A stretch of 64,000 nt of DNA from Gnomoniopsis sp. IMI 355080 (GCA_027946555.1 JAPEVC010000075.1:62001-126000), one strand, 5' to 3'; shown: positions 47,701-60,060, numbered from the stretch's first letter. Notes: generated by a model from the letters alone, not told the origin. Program-made: numbers and translations.

Positions 47701-49798
47701 GGGTATGATGAATGCCCGCGGAGACGTAAAAGTATACGGCGACTGTATCTTTGACGAAACTTGTCATCTACTGCACGGCGAGCCGGTATGGCGTCTGGCC
47801 TTTGCTGAGAATGGTCAGTACCTAGCCTCCGCCGGAGCCAAGACTGTCAGAATATGGTCCGCGAGCCAGGGCCAGGAAATCACCAGCTTCAAGGTATCAT
47901 CCCTATGTTTGGCACTGCAATTCTCCGAGGAGGACACCGTTCTACGAGTAGCGACAAGGCAGAATCAGCTGATCGAGTTCGACTTACTGAGCCAGTCGTT
48001 TCTTCGCGAGGAACCAGTCAGCTGGGCAGCAGATCTAGAGGAAACTATGCAATTCAGATCGCCAACAATGACAGCTCTTGGATCAGCTGTGGGACTTTTG
48101 TCCGTAATTTACCGTGGGGAGAACATTGTCCTCTGGGACTATCTTGAGGACCGCATACATGACGTATACGAAAAAGAGACAGGATCTGTGGTCGCTTACG
48201 GCTCTCACAAACTTGCCGAAGGCACGACCACCGTCGGTTCCATCACTTTCAGTCATGCTATCGATACAAATCTGCTGGCAGCAGCATATACCGATGGCGA
48301 CCTCATCGTGTATGACACTGTCAGCGGCGAAGCGATAGCAATAGCCGAGGGTGTCAATGTGAATCTCGTCGCATCATCTCCGGACGGCCGCACGCTGGCT
48401 GGAGTAGACTCCCATGGGAACCTCACTTTGTTTGAGTTCGACACCTTGCGGACCCTCTGTCGCATCAAACTAGATGATCCTATCGTCCCCAAAGCCCTTT
48501 CGTTCACCGCGGATAGCCTGAAACTTATCGAAATCAGAGGACAGCAATGCAGAGTATGGGAACCGACCGTGCTCCTGCGTACCGACACCAAGGACGAAGA
48601 GAATAGCGACACAGTCTCCATTTCGACAGATCCTCAAGAAGTTGACTATCATGCAAGCAAAGATGTAACCATCACAGCTATTTCTTGCGCGAAAACAATG
48701 GATGTTGTTTTCTACGGTACTACCGAAGGTTGCGTCTACGCTTGCAGTATTACTGGGGAACCACAGTCCTTGCTGGTTTTCGTACAAATCCGGGACTGTC
48801 CAATTCACCTACTCTTCTTCGATGAAGAAGCCTCCATTTTGACCTCAGGCGACCGCTCCGGTCTTGTGACATCGCGCAAGCTGCTGAGGCGCAGTGTCTC
48901 GAGGCAGCACAATCCGTGGGAGGCCAACAAGCCACATTTCGAGCTGAAAGCAACCGACCACGCCCAAGACAGCCTCATCGGCGCCGTTTCTTCCGCACAT
49001 TGCTCACGAATCTTACTCTCTACTGAGAAGTTTCACACCTTGCGGGACGCCTCCAGTAAGAACGACGTGATAATGCAACTCCAAAACAGCAAAGACAGTC
49101 AGTGGCAACCTCATCCGACCAAGAGCGACTGCATCCTTCGTGTTTCACAGTCTCACTTCAATTTGTACGCTTGGGCGGATTTGCAACTCTTGAGCGTAGT
49201 CTCTCCAATAACCAATAGCAGCGTCAATCGCGTGATTCCATGGCACCATGCCCCTTTTATTGCCACAGTGTCGGTAACATCTGAGAACTCAGCGGCCACC
49301 AAGACACCCAGCCATTGCAAATTCTCAGCAATTCAGATATGGGACAGTAGAGACATAGGCTCATCGACCGACGTCAGTCCTGTGCAACAACTCGACCGAA
49401 CTGTAGCTGAACAAGTCGAACTCATCATTGGGGGCTTTGGATTCCGTATGGTCATGCTCACCAAGGACCATTGGATTGCCTCTGTAAATATACAAGCACC
49501 AGATGACATAATACCTTCAGGACAAGCACTGATTCGCCATTTCTTTATGCCCAATGATTGGATCGCTGTCGACCACAAAAGACTTACTCTCGGCGTTGGC
49601 TACTCTGGAGAGATAATATTTGCCAAACATTCCGAGCTGGCCGTCATCAAGCGAGGGCTCGAGATAACAGATACAGGGGGAAGCTTTAATCCACGGCGCG
49701 GAAGCGCTGGTGGAGTACATAGGAGTTCATTATCTGTGAGGAGTCGTGGTCCGTCTCCTGTCCCTTTGTCGAGCTCGTCGAGGCCCGCCTTCAAATAG
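44798..49798 (+). CDS. NLR-like protein: SesB-type hydrolase, NACHT, beta-propeller
   Basis: Exons join(44798..45214, 45278..49798), 1645 residues; the 63-nt intron (GTAAGT...ACAG) is phase 0. The N-terminal alpha/beta hydrolase spans about 20-300: FVHGLNGG near 62-69, nucleophile Ser148 in AHSMGG, and a candidate catalytic His in DADHRN near 272. A NACHT NTPase follows, with Walker A GRPGAGKS near 370-377 and Walker B WVVDAMDE near 470-476. A helical/winged region leads to a C-terminal half of beta-propeller repeats: VWRLAFAENGQYLASAG, VRIWSAS, VASSPDGRTLAG. The tail is Ser/Arg/Pro-rich. This is the layout of fungal STAND/NLR proteins with a SesB-like effector, which act in non-self recognition and programmed cell death. 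By analogy the propeller would sense a ligand, NACHT would oligomerise, and the hydrolase would be the effector. Repeats are too divergent to count exactly. The upstream frame has no ATG before 44798. Confidence 0.88.
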
Positions 49799-51486
49799 CA
49801 ATTCAGTACACCGAGAAAGCTAATCTATGATGTTTAATACTACGCATAAGAGCCTCACGTACGTGAAATGAGTTCTTTCTTTACCTAGGGCCACCGTCCC
49901 GGTCTCCGTCGACAGTGATGGTGAGCCCGTGTTCATAAAATAAAGCGGGTTTCATGTTCAGACCGAGGTAGATGTTTGCTGGCAAATTTTTAAATTATGT
50001 TCTTAGACCTGGAAAGGCCGGCGACTTTCCAAATCTCCAGGAGCTTCGGCTACCTAGGTGACTGAAGCTCGGTGGCCTCTGTAAGATAGCGTCGCTATAT
50101 ATCAAGGTATCCGCCGCCAAGTCAGTCCAAAGCCTGAAGCCAGACGAATATCAACAAAAGAGGGTAGAATTTTTGGACCCAGGACAGTAGCAGAGGTGAG
50201 CTGCGTAGATGCAGACGTCCTAACGTTCGCTTTCGATGCGTAGAACTGTCTTTGGATTGGTCGAAAACGACAAATCGCAGAATGAGCTCCACCGTTCATC
50301 TCACAAACCTTACCATCCGCTTGTGCCACCCCATCCGATCTCCTTCAAGATTCAGGATGCAAACATCCCAGGAGCAATCATATTGACGATCCTCCTGATT
50401 GCGACCTCGTGATTCTAGGGTCTCCAATGTCAAACATGAACCCAAGCAATTGTTGGGCGGTAATGAGTGACATACATATATGTTCGCTATTCTCGAATCG
50501 CTTTTACCCGTTTTGCCGATGTAACCAAGGCTGGGATGTGAGGCTGAAGTTTTCGTGCGGTTACCTAAGACCTGATGCTTAGAGCGGTTCGGACCTACCT
50601 ATGTACCTATTATCAGACCATAATAGCACATCTGTCCTTGGAGTCAAGGGTGTTGCTTGGAATTCTTATTATTAGTGGTGGACACGAGTTCGACAGTTGA
50701 TGACAACTACAAGCCCTAATACTATGGTAAACAATGGTTCAGAGACGCGACTGGCAAACCCATCTGGTTCTAGGAAATGAAACAACAATGCATCCACCTT
50801 GCAGCATCGCGAACCGCCGATGTAGACGATGCTATGACTCACAGAGGTACCTGGAGGTCCGACGTGCCTGTATTCCGTGTCAAATGTCAGATCAAACGCG
50901 AACAGGCACGGCCAACACCAAAATGGAATGTTTCTCCACAGGTGCTACGTTGTGGCATATCCCAAAGGGCTACAGGTTTTGGGAGTCTGTTGAGGATACA
51001 CTCTTACGAAAAACATGGCTAATGTGGTAGTAAACATGCACACTGGTATTAGTGATTACGCGGCTGCGGCCAAAATATTTTCGAAGTTTTCTTTTACTTG
51101 TCATCTTGGTGGCGTTAAGTGTTGGTGAGATCGAAAAAGTCATGCACAGGTACAAGACTTTGCGGTTGCGGAGATCCAAGATAATACACAATAATGTTGA
51201 TTATGGGTTTTTAATAACTATAAACAAATCACATCCATAGTGAGGGTATCTCCCAATCGATGATTACCTCCGCCGTGTCATCAAAACTCTCAAGCCGCGA
51301 ACAGTACCGTTTTCATTATAGCGCAACAATGGTATAATCCAAGGAGAAAAAACAATATAGCAACCCATCTCAGAATGAGCGTGCCAATAGGTACCGCCGA
51401 TTGCAGCTTCTGATAAAGCCAGTTATCACATCTTCACTGACTTGCAGTGTCTGTTATGCCGTAAGACGACATATTCGTGTAGAGAA
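49799..51486. other. Intergenic region, no supported gene
   Basis: About 1.7 kb between the NLR stop and the rhodopsin stop (converging genes). It contains an ACCTAGGT palindrome at 50052-50059 and ORFs below 100 codons with no recognisable character. Confidence 0.4.
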
Positions 51487-52344
51487 TTATGCGTTGGTTC
51501 CGTTGTTGGCCTCAGTGGTGGTGTGGTGGCCCTTCTCAGAGAAGTTACCAGGCTCACGCATAGTCAGGCCAAGCTGCGCAGGGTCGATCTTGTTGTGTCC
51601 GAGAAGCAGGAGGATACCGAAGCCAGGCTTGGCGAAGATGTCCAGGATACCGTAGAAGATAGCCTCAGAGTCGGGGTGGATAACGTTGCCACCCTCAGAC
51701 AGACCCCAGGCGATGGGGTAGAGGAACCACAAGAAGATGGTGAGAACACCGCAGCGGAGGAACGTGGACGAAATGGTTCCACCCAGAGCGTTTGCGTGGC
51801 GGCGACCGTCAACGACGAGCTCGTAGACAACAAAGAAGAAAGCGAACATGCCAAAAACCCAGTAGCCCCACTTGTAAGATGTCTGAGTGAGAGCACCAAC
51901 AAGGCCGGTAACGATCATGATCTCATCAGCCAAGATAGTAACCATAATGGTGGGCCATGGGACGCCAGCGGTGAGGAGGAGATCCGTGAGCAGCAATGGT
52001 GTGGTGATGGCCCAGTCGATATAACGAACATAGAAAATTTCTCGGGTGCCAGCGGCGCCGACAATGCCACCGCGACGAATGAATTCGGCTTGGATGGGGA
52101 CCTGACCCAAATCGGAACCCATAGACCAGTATGCGACACAGGCCACAGCCGTGATGCCAGCAGTGATGTAGTGGAAGAGTCGGTGCGTCTGAGGCTTGGT
52201 CATTGCCATGCCCATGAAGACGAGGGTCGCAGCACCCATCACGGCGCAGACCGTGAAATACCAGTCCGAGCCATGAACGGTGATCTGGAGGTCAGCGTGG
52301 GTGCCCACCACGCTGTTGACTGCAAGAGCCTGATTTCCGCTCAT
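51487..52344 (-). CDS. Microbial-type rhodopsin, CarO-like proton pump
   Basis: 285 residues in one exon, seven membrane helices. The retinal-binding lysine is Lys239 in DIFAKPGFG, with Asp235 as the counterion partner. Helix C has Arg107, Asp110 and Asp121 in VRYIDWAITTPLLLTDLLL, equivalent to Arg82, Asp85 (proton acceptor) and Asp96 (proton donor) of bacteriorhodopsin; a release-group glutamate is available in GLSEGG. Having both helix-C aspartates fits a light-driven proton pump rather than a sensory ORP-type opsin. Start: MSGNQ at 52344; the ORF extends 18 codons upstream from a non-ATG. The protein resembles Fusarium CarO. The carotenoid oxygenase 2.7 kb away, on the opposite strand, could make its retinal. 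Confidence 0.93.
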   Translation of the reverse strand: MSGNQALAVNSVVGTHADLQITVHGSDWYFTVCAVMGAATLVFMGMAMTKPQTHRLFHYITAGITAVACVAYWSMGSDLGQVPIQAEFIRRGGIVGAAGTREIFYVRYIDWAITTPLLLTDLLLTAGVPWPTIMVTILADEIMIVTGLVGALTQTSYKWGYWVFGMFAFFFVVYELVVDGRRHANALGGTISSTFLRCGVLTIFLWFLYPIAWGLSEGGNVIHPDSEAIFYGILDIFAKPGFGILLLLGHNKIDPAQLGLTMREPGNFSEKGHHTTTEANNGTNA

Positions 52345-55048
52345 CTTGTCGTGTTTTTTTTTCAGATGAGTAACGGGGAAGGGGAGAAGTTCAGGCAAAC
52401 AATACTCTGATGCGGAAGGGTTAAAAAATTAAACGATGTGGTGTTCTACACACAGGGTATCAAAGTTAATTCAGACAATGAGGACTGAGGAACACATGGA
52501 GTGATGAGGGCTGACGAAGGGGTATTTGAATCTTCGTGGGTGTTTAGATTCATGGTCTAGAGCAAGATGAGATCATCCCTGCTCTGCCGTGCACAGATCT
52601 CCCGATGTTGTTTTTTTCAGTTTCCGGAGTCAATTACCTTAGACTACGACGGTACAAGGGCCATGTACTAGTCACCGAAGACCTAGTCGAAGATTCTTTC
52701 GGATCTTGCGGTATGAGATGGTCATGACGTCGGCAATTGAGCCATAGGAAGAAGACCTTACATGCAGAGAACATGCCGGTAGAACTCCAGCGTAGCAACA
52801 CTAATGAAATGAAAGTGGAACGCCTCTCTCTTTTTCTCTTGAGAGCGAGATCGCGAGGCTATCACCTGGACCTCGTTCACAGCGGTGAGTAGAACGGTCG
52901 AGCGTGACCTATCGACTGGATCGGGAGGCAGCTTCTTCCCTGTGCAACAGCATCTACCCTTCGACTTGACGTGCAGACTGCAGTAGGGTTGAGCCAATGT
53001 TTGTGATTGCCCCCGGTAACATGCATCTCATGGATCTTCACACACTTGTTGTGAGGAGTTGCAGCCCCCCCAAATATATCCGGGGTACAGAGACAAGGCC
53101 TACTACGCGTTTCCGATTTGCTATAGGCAAGGAAGGGAGGTGTTACAGCGAGTATGTTTGATGATGTTATTAGAGTTGCAGTCCAGCCTGCCAACGGGAC
53201 GGGCGCCCAACCGCGCCCTAGGGATGTGGGGATGGTCATATGTCGAGATTCGAAGCATCTTGACCGACTCATCGCAACTCCTCAAACATGGTGGTTGGAG
53301 AACGGAGGCTAGGCATGCCAGGCGTGATCGCCGGAGTGTAACCTCCTCCTCTCGCCAGACAGCGGCAACTGGTCGAGGTGGGAGAACCTGCAACCCCCCA
53401 AAGGAGTCGTGGACAAAAGTCAATTCAACATCCCGTTACGTTTTCCAGGTCCCGATGGTCGTGTCTCGGAGATCCTCGTTTCGTCGGAGAATCGAGCCCG
53501 AAGTTCGAACGGTTGTACTATGTAAAGGGATGACGATAAGTCGTCTTGCGTATTGTGGCTTTCACACAAAACGCTAGCGAAATATTGAGGGAGTGTCACT
53601 GTCGAAAACGTGGTAAAATTGTGGAGCTACGCTGTGCTATGATGCTTGTTAGCGAACACCTTCCGGAGTATTCGGAAACCGGAAACAATGGGGATTTCTC
53701 CTTGAGCCTCTTCACCCAGATAGATTTTGAAGGGAAAAAAGACCGCTTTGTCCTGTTAGGTCGTGAGGTCCGGGGATGGCGATCCGTGTTATTGATGCCG
53801 ATGTTGCCATGTCGTCCAATATTAGCAGCTCAAAGAGACAGCTCTAATGATCTCATGACTGCGTTTGGATGATCTAGTCTCTTCTTAGACAATAGATGCC
53901 TTAGCTCCCGGCATATCCTAGTGTTCCTTGCGTCTGCTTGATTTTCCAAATTGCTTTTGATCCGGGGCCCTGAGGCCATACCTGGTTGTTGTCATCATTA
54001 CTTCACACTAATTCTCAAACGAGAGAGCCGAACGAGCCGAATACTTGATATGCTCCGGAATACTGGAAGGGGACTATGAACTAATGATGTTATCAATTGG
54101 ACGTGAAGTCACGAGAGAACCCACACTGCTGCGCAAGGCTCTGCTGGTTTTTTGTTATTGTTGTTTTTCTTTAGGGAGAAAAACATGTAGATCTGATGAA
54201 GGCAGCCAGATCTCCAGACAGACGATGCGCTGCAACGTCCGCCCTAGGGATCGAGGTTAGGAAACCCACAGACCCCCCCGGTTCATTGTGGGGATGAGGA
54301 GGGATGCTCATGCTGCCAAGAGGGCCGTTGGGCAGCCCCGGCTGTTGATCCAGAAGCTTATTCTGACTGCAGTGGTGTCGAAACTGGCCAGAATGGATAC
54401 AAACATACCACATGTGCATGTGGGAGTATCAAACAGAACAGTGGAGACTCATCGTTATAGATCGACAGAATCGTGACCATCGCGCCTTGCCCAGTACGGT
54501 TGTATGGCGCCTCTTCATAATATGGGACCAACCAGTAAGATCAGCACCTCCAACCCCAGATGCTGGGCAATTTCTCGTGCGTCATCTGAACACGACATCC
54601 TGGCTTCGTTTCATCGTCCCCATAGAAGTTGTTTTTGTCCCCGGGAAGACTAGAACGATCCGGCCCCGTCGAACCGCACTGACTTCTACTGTTCCTTGGA
54701 GGAGCAAGGGGAAGCTCAGTGGCATGTTGGATGGCATGGTATGGATTCCCTAGTATGATGTCACCATTTCCCCGACAACCACACCTCCGAGGTGAAGTGC
54801 CGTGCCGTGGCCATGCAAGTCGGAGCTCAGTAATGCTGCACTATTTCCCACGCGATGGTTCACGGCCATTGAAAATTTTGCAAAGGAGAACAAAGAATAA
54901 TTTCGGCAAATTTGTCGAGTAAACAACGGTACCAACCTCGAGCACTAACATAACATATGCCAAGACCTGTTCGCGAAGGAATCGTTGGAAGCAGCATGTG
55001 GGCGTTGTGAGAGGTGCTTCGAAAGAACGGCGAGGATCGTCAACAGTA
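52345..55048. promoter_or_regulatory. Divergent region between rhodopsin and carotenoid oxygenase genes
   Basis: A long 2.7-kb region between divergent starts that must contain both promoters. Many short ORFs occur (up to about 170 codons near 53059) with conflicting frames, basic composition and no domain; I do not support any as genes. No phytoene desaturase or synthase sequence is present. Confidence 0.5.
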
Positions 55049-57145
55049 ATGGCCTTGCTCAGAGAGACTGACAGACCCGAGAAGGAGATATGTGATCGTC
55101 ATCCGTAAGCATTCCAAAAGACAAACTATTCACAGCAACAGCACATCATCTAATTGGCTGCCAGATATCTTTCGGGGAACTTCGCACCTATCCAGAAGAC
55201 AACACCTCTGACACCATGCTCATTCACTGGCTCCATACCCGATGATTTGGGCGGCGGACAATATGTTCGCAACGGCGGGAATCCCGTGACGAACGATGAG
55301 CTGGGCCGCGATGCCCACTGGTTCGACGGCGATGGCATGCTGAGCGGCGTTCTCTTCCGCCGGACGGGCGAGAAAGGCACCATCATCCAGCCGGATTTTG
55401 TCAACCAGTATCTGGTCACGGATGTGTACGCATATGCCAAACGGAGCGCGGTGATTGCATCTCCTCGCGAGGATGGATCGATCCCAGCGGGAAGCTTGAG
55501 GCATCCTGTGCTTCCGAGCATTGCGACGCTGGTGAACCCTTGCGCCGGCGTGTTTACCATCATTTGGGCTGTGCTCAGAACCATCGTCCTAGTGATACTG
55601 TCACATATATCCAGGCTTAAGTATCCTATCAAGAAAATCAGTGTGGCCAACACATCAGTGATCTTCCACGACGGCCGCGCGCTGGCTCTATGTGAAAGTG
55701 GGCCGCCACTCCGGTTTGCTTTGCCTGGACTGGAAACAATAGGTTGGTTCAACGGACGAAGCGCCGAGAATGAACCCGACCATCGGGCGCTGAGCAAAAG
55801 AGGTGGGTTTGGAGGAGATGGCGTACTGTCATTCATGAAGGAGTGGACGACAGCGCACCCACGAGTCGACCCGGTCACAAAAGAGCTGATTGCCTTCCAC
55901 TCGGTGTTCATACGCCCCTTCTGCTACTATTCGATCGTGCCACCCTCGAATAGCAAAATAGCGCTTAACACGCCCTCAGGAGGTTCAGCGCGGTTCTCAA
56001 TGCCCGTCCCCGGCGTCAAGGCCCCGAAGATGATGCACGACTTTGGTGCATCCCGCAACCACACCGTGATCCTGGATCTACCTCTCACGCTGGACCCGGC
56101 GAATCTGGCACGTGGCGTTCCCGTGCTAGCCTACGACTCCACTGGGGTGTCGCGTTTCGGCGTTTTCCCGAGGTACAGGCCGGATCTGGTGCAATGGTTT
56201 GAGACCAATCCGTGCGTGATCTTCCACACCGCTAATTGCTGGGACACTATCACGAAAACAATCGATATCAACGGGGCTAGTCTTGAAGAATCGTCTGTCA
56301 ACCTGCTGGCATGCCGACTTACCTCTGCCTCCCTGGTTTTTAGTGCCGGAAACCTACCAACACCAGCAGTGAAGCCGGTACCTCCAGAGTACGCAGAGGA
56401 AGAGCAGTGCCGATTGTATTACTATAATTTCCCCCTGTCTGCAGACACCTCCACTGATGAACCAGACCACCGCATCCGGCACCAGTGGGCTCTCTCCGCC
56501 ATCTCTTTTGAATTTCCCACCATATCACCCACCCACTCTATGATCGAGGCCCGCTATATTTACGGCTGCTCAACGGCAGACTCCTCTTACACCGTCGCGC
56601 TCGGCAAGGCTGCCAAAATCGGCTATCTTGCCAAAATCGACGCGCGAACGCTTATTGAACGCGGTGTACAGAAGCCACCTCAGCCCATAAAGGGTTGCGT
56701 AGACACCCGCACGGTCGTGGAGATCGAGGCCGACAACGATCCACACGACCCGATCAAGCTCTTCCGCATGCCAGATGGATGGTATGCGCAAGAGCCAAGG
56801 TTCGTGCCGCGCAGAGAGAGCGAGCGGAAGAGTGAGGATGACGGCTGGCTGTTGACGTACGTGTTTGACGAGAGCCAGTTGGAGACGGCGGGTGAGCATG
56901 CTGGCGAGTGCAGGCCGGATGCTGTTAGTGAGCTGTGGATCATTGATGCGCGCACGATGAAAGACGTCGTTGCGAGGATCAAGCTACCGCAGAGGGTGCC
57001 GTATGGCCTGCATGGAGCTTGGTTTCCAGAGGAGGAGGTGAGAGATCAGCGGCCGTTCCATGGGCTGAGAACCTTGGAAGGTGGGGCTGAAGAGGATGCA
57101 TATTCACGGAGTTTTAGGAGTTTGATTGAACGGTGGCTTGGTTAG
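55049..57145 (+). CDS. Carotenoid cleavage oxygenase, CarX-like
   Basis: Exons join(55049..55104, 55165..57145), 678 residues. The short first exon ends in RHP and the 60-nt intron joins it to YLSGNFAPIQK, recreating the HPYLxGNFAP motif of carotenoid oxygenases. Further family landmarks: GGGQYVRNGGNP, HWFDGDGML, an iron-ligand candidate His in KMMHDFGASRNH, and the C-terminal ligand His in PYGLHGAWFP. Length is close to Fusarium CarX (about 700 residues) and longer than torulene-cleaving CarT. The CarX reaction is symmetric cleavage of beta-carotene to two retinals. Proximity to a retinal-binding rhodopsin supports that role here, but the substrate is inferred. A cytosolic or lipid-droplet location is likely, as no signal peptide is seen. 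Confidence 0.88.
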
Positions 57146-58179
57146 GCCTAGAAATGTTTTGACTACGACCCTTGTTATCCAAGTAGTAATGTTTTTTTGA
57201 TCGAGGCACGATAGCATGTGATCACGATGGATGCAACCAATGGCCGCCTTCGGGAAGTCGTCCTGGGATTTGAATTGCATATATGAAAAGGCGATTTTCA
57301 CGAGTCCTGACCACGAATTTTGTGATGACGATTGTTCTCGTTCTTGGGCTTGTTCATCATCAAGGTTCCAGACCCGGAAGCTTTGTAGCCCAGAATGCCA
57401 CGCCCTATTTCCAGGCGTTATCATCAGTAGATCTGCGCTCATTGACACGGGTGAACGACCGGAACATGGTTCGGCCTTAAAATTGCCCCACTAATCAAGA
57501 ATATTATTCAGTCGGTGGCAACGCAAGCCACATTCCGGGGCGGTTTGACAGTAGGACGCCAGATTTTGGTTGCAGAGGGACTGGCCGGAGTCTCCGAAAC
57601 AACCTTATCGCCGAAGCGTGCGCAGGTGGTTCTTCTCTTCCGAAGGGTTTCCACGATGCTAGACGGGAAACCTAATACGCTGTGGGCTAGAGAGCCGGAC
57701 CCTATCATCTACCAATTCTAGATGATGGTGACGGGGGATAAGATGCACGGGCAAAATAAGAATCCACTAACAATGATCTTATGGTGTGCTCATGTCGAGG
57801 AACTTTTCATTATAGAGATGAAACTTTAACGCCGAAGCTCTCATCCGGTCGGAGTTTGTCTAATAAGCCTAATAATGAGTCAGCCATAGGACTACTGTGT
57901 TGACAAATTGAATCTTCAGTGTACTAGGCAATTCTATGGGCCCGGTTTTTTTTCTCAATCACGGCTTTTAGTATCCCAGGGCAAGGTGGTTAACCAAGAT
58001 GCGGTGACGTTGTTGTATCCACCGGTCGTAGAGCTCGGTGGGTATGGTCAGATGTTTCTAAAAAGGCGCATATATAAAGACCTCCTTTACTTGCTGTTAA
58101 TACCGCGCGGCCGCTCTCTTTGAGTATCCCTCATTTCATAAAACTTAAAGATACAAACACAGTCACAATTATCTTCACA
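57146..58179. promoter_or_regulatory. Intergenic region upstream of the reductase gene
   Basis: About 1 kb between co-directional genes. No ORF with recognisable character. TATATAAAG at 58070-58078, about 100 bases before the ATG at 58180, is a plausible TATA element, and A-rich leader sequence follows it. Confidence 0.45.
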
Positions 58180-59265
58180 ATGGACAAAGTCAAGGCAGGC
58201 GTTCAAAAGGTTGAGGACAAGTTGCACGGCAACAAGTCCAAAGGCACCATCCTCGTGACTGGCGCCACCTCTTTCGTCGCAACCCCTATCATCAAACTCT
58301 TCCTACAGCACGGCTACCATGTCCGTGGACAAGCCCGAAACGAGAGCTCAGCCCAAAAGGTCCTCAAGGCCTTCCCCGACGCCGGCGATGCCCTCACTAC
58401 GGTGATCGTGCCTGACATCACGGTCCCCAACGCCTTCGACGAGGCAGTGAAGGGCGTCCAGGGCGTGATCCACTGCGCATCACCCTTTGTCCTGCAGGTT
58501 GAGAACAACGAGCGCGACCTGCTCGACCCGGCCATCAAGGGTACCAACCGCATCCTAGAGGCCGTGCACGCCCACGCACCCCAGGTGAAGCGCGTGGTCA
58601 TCACGTCTTCTTTCGCTGCCATTCTCGACCCTGTCAAGGGCACGTGGCCCGAGAAGACGTACACGGAAAAGGACTGGAACCCAACAACATACGACGATGC
58701 CGTCAAGACGGAGAGCGGTGCTGTGGCCTACTGCGCTAGCAAAACGTTTGCGGAGAAGGCCGCGGTGGAGTTTGTCGAGAAGAACAAGCCCAACTTCACG
58801 GTGTCCACCATCTGCCCGCCCATGATTTACGGTCCTGTGGAGCAAGACGTCGACATCAAGAAGCTCAACACGAGCATTGCCGACATCTACCGCTTCATGG
58901 ATGGCAGCTCCAAGGAGCCGGGTTCCACGTCGTTCCCCACGTTTGCGGACGTGCGGGATGTGGCAGAGGCGCACTTCAAGGCATATGAGCGCGAACAGCC
59001 AGGCCGGTTCTTCATCACGTCAGGATCGTTTGAGTACCGTGATGTGTGCAAGATCTTGCGGGAGGTGCTGCCGGAGCGCAAGGACAAGATCCCCGACCCA
59101 GAGGCGACACCTTCTGCTGAGTTTTACAAGGTCGACAACTCGTTGACTGCGAAGGAACTGGGCATGACATTTAAGAGCCTGCATGAGTCGATCAAGGATA
59201 CGGCACTGAGTTTGGTGGCGCTGGAACAGGGCAAGACCTGGAGGGAAGTGTCATCTTCTGCTTAA
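58180..59265 (+). CDS. NAD(P)-dependent extended SDR, GRE2/dihydroflavonol-reductase-like
   Basis: 361 residues, single exon. Rossmann fold with the cofactor loop VTGATSFVATPI near residue 30, the conserved VVITSSFAA serine region, and catalytic Tyr/Lys in YCASKTFAEK. It resembles fungal aldehyde/ketone reductases of the GRE2 and dihydroflavonol-4-reductase group, which reduce small carbonyls with NADPH. The cofactor motif is unusual: the canonical GxxGxxG/A has Ser and Ala where the second and third glycines should be. About 25 extra charged residues precede the fold (MDKVKAGVQKVEDKLHGNK), which could form an amphipathic helix. The substrate is unknown, and no neighbour suggests a pathway. 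Confidence 0.85.
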   Translation: MDKVKAGVQKVEDKLHGNKSKGTILVTGATSFVATPIIKLFLQHGYHVRGQARNESSAQKVLKAFPDAGDALTTVIVPDITVPNAFDEAVKGVQGVIHCASPFVLQVENNERDLLDPAIKGTNRILEAVHAHAPQVKRVVITSSFAAILDPVKGTWPEKTYTEKDWNPTTYDDAVKTESGAVAYCASKTFAEKAAVEFVEKNKPNFTVSTICPPMIYGPVEQDVDIKKLNTSIADIYRFMDGSSKEPGSTSFPTFADVRDVAEAHFKAYEREQPGRFFITSGSFEYRDVCKILREVLPERKDKIPDPEATPSAEFYKVDNSLTAKELGMTFKSLHESIKDTALSLVALEQGKTWREVSSSA

Positions 59266-60060
59266 ATTTGAGATAACAGGAGTAAAGGAGCTTAGTGGGA
59301 CAATATAGAGATATAGAATACCAACTAGAACTGAAAGAATATTATAATATTTGACAGCAAGTGGGGTACACAGTACATATGGATACCTAGCAACGATTTG
59401 GAATGTCAGTAACTACTATATGGTCAATTGAACTCTTTAAGGTACGCACCTGGCGCCAACAAGCTTGATATGTGACTGTCGTATAGTAAAAGACTTAATG
59501 TTAAAAGTTTTATCGCCACAGGCGATGAAATTCTGCCTCAATACCTGCCTGAGTACCTAGGTAAATACGGCTAAGGTATATCGTCTTGGCATAAATCTAT
59601 TGAGTACCTGGGTAGGTAACTGTTGACATATGTGTTGTGTTGCTGATATTCACATAGTTACCTACCTAGGTAAGTACCAAGTAGGTACTATTTAGTTTGG
59701 TGTATCAATCAATTCAATTCCCCCGCCTTCGAAACTTTGAGTACTGCCAAAAATACTGGGGAGAGGATCTGCGGTTGCTTATTGTGACATCGAACGGCAG
59801 GACAAGCAACGTCATCAAGACGTTGCAGCAGACAAGGGGCAACAACAGCAGGAGCAATTGTATCCCATATGCAATATAAAGTATTGCTTCGTTGTGCTGA
59901 CTTCTGACCGGAACGTTCCAGGCGTGGAAAGCTTGGCTTTAAATACATCTCTTCACAAACAACGAAAGCGAGCTCCTACTTCTATTCCTCCTCGTTGACT
60001 AAATAATCAGGGAACCTCATACTCATTCGGCCAGTATAAGATCAGTTACTACCGCTCAAA
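59266..60060. other. Intergenic region with ACCTAGGT palindromes
   Basis: About 800 bases, AT-rich. ACCTAGGT occurs at 59556-59563 and 59664-59671, with CCTACCTAGGTAAGTACC-like neighbours between 59600 and 59700. The last 100 bases should carry the promoter of the small membrane-protein gene. Confidence 0.45.

Noticed and set aside
51442..52410. 322-codon plus-strand ORF opposite the rhodopsin gene
   Set aside because: It is the antisense shadow of the rhodopsin, whose seven helices and retinal lysine are clear on the minus strand.
53059..53577. 172-codon plus-strand ORF between rhodopsin and carotenoid oxygenase genes
   Set aside because: Basic, low-complexity composition, non-ATG start, overlapping ORFs on the other strand and no domain.
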